From: Brugia malayi
Taxonomy: Eukaryota; Nematoda; Chromadorea; Rhabditida; Onchocercidae
Length of the DNA: 64,000 nt
Assembly: GCF_000002995.4 (NCBI RefSeq)
Contig: NW_025062478.1
Location: forward strand, 11,714,001-11,778,000
Direction: 5' to 3'
Positions 63,955-64,000 of the stretch are shown one piece after another. Position 1 is the stretch's first letter. The number at the start of each line of letters is the position of its first letter. The translations under genes were made by a program, and so were the position numbers. Below the pieces are notes generated by a model. That model saw only the letters and a list, made by a program, of their open reading frames with translations, did not search any database and was not told the DNA's origin.

Positions 63955-64000
63955 CAAATGTTTAATTCTTATCTGTTAGTAATTAATTGTAATTAAGAAT
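63874..64000. other. Intron sequence with a very long poly-T tract at the window edge
   Basis: About 48 consecutive T (63,907-63,954) lie just upstream, on the minus strand, of the first visible channel exon. On the coding strand this is poly-A, so it is not a polypyrimidine tract for that exon. Its length may be unreliable in the assembly. Confidence 0.6.

Overview
The window looks like nuclear DNA of a nematode, probably a filarial or related clade III worm. It is very AT-rich and full of homopolymers and microsatellites. Its genes are split by introns with nematode-style TTTCAG acceptors, and candidate spliced-leader acceptors lie just upstream of several start codons. Two same-strand genes (an unknown 136-residue protein and a kaptin homologue) are spaced like a nematode operon. 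The species assignment is inference. I built the gene models by eye from exon phase, splice sites and recalled family sequences, and ran no search.

Layout. 1-8,460: gene-poor, microsatellite-rich DNA with one unexplained coding-like patch near 5.45-5.58 kb. 8,465-12,712 (+): a nine-exon Kelch-repeat protein of the KLHDC3 type. 12,713-17,350: AT-rich gap. 17,354-19,858 (+): the CAAX protease RCE1. 19,859-26,330: repeat-rich gap with an old dispersed repeat, a fold-back element at 22,040-24,300 and a weak two-exon gene candidate. 26,335-48,945: a large inverted duplication. Two arms of about 9.4 kb flank a 3.9 kb spacer, and each arm carries a complete seven-exon peptide-type GPCR gene. 48,873-52,741 (-): kaptin, then the unknown gene upstream of it. 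54,695-57,827 (+): the exon junction complex helicase eIF4A3. 58,480 to the window end (-): a Cys-loop ligand-gated anion channel of the nematode ACC/LGC type whose 5' exons lie outside the window.

The most striking structure is the palindromic duplication. Its outer edge falls inside the last exon of kaptin, and the left arm carries only a short, decayed piece of that exon. This suggests the right arm is the original and the left arm the inserted copy. The coding exons of the two GPCR copies translate identically where I compared them, while introns and flanks differ by indels and substitutions. The genes otherwise work separately: ubiquitin-ligase adaptor (KLHDC3), prenyl-protein processing (RCE1), putative neuropeptide sensing (GPCR pair), mTORC1 control (kaptin), mRNA surveillance (eIF4A3) and inhibitory ligand-gated signalling (channel).
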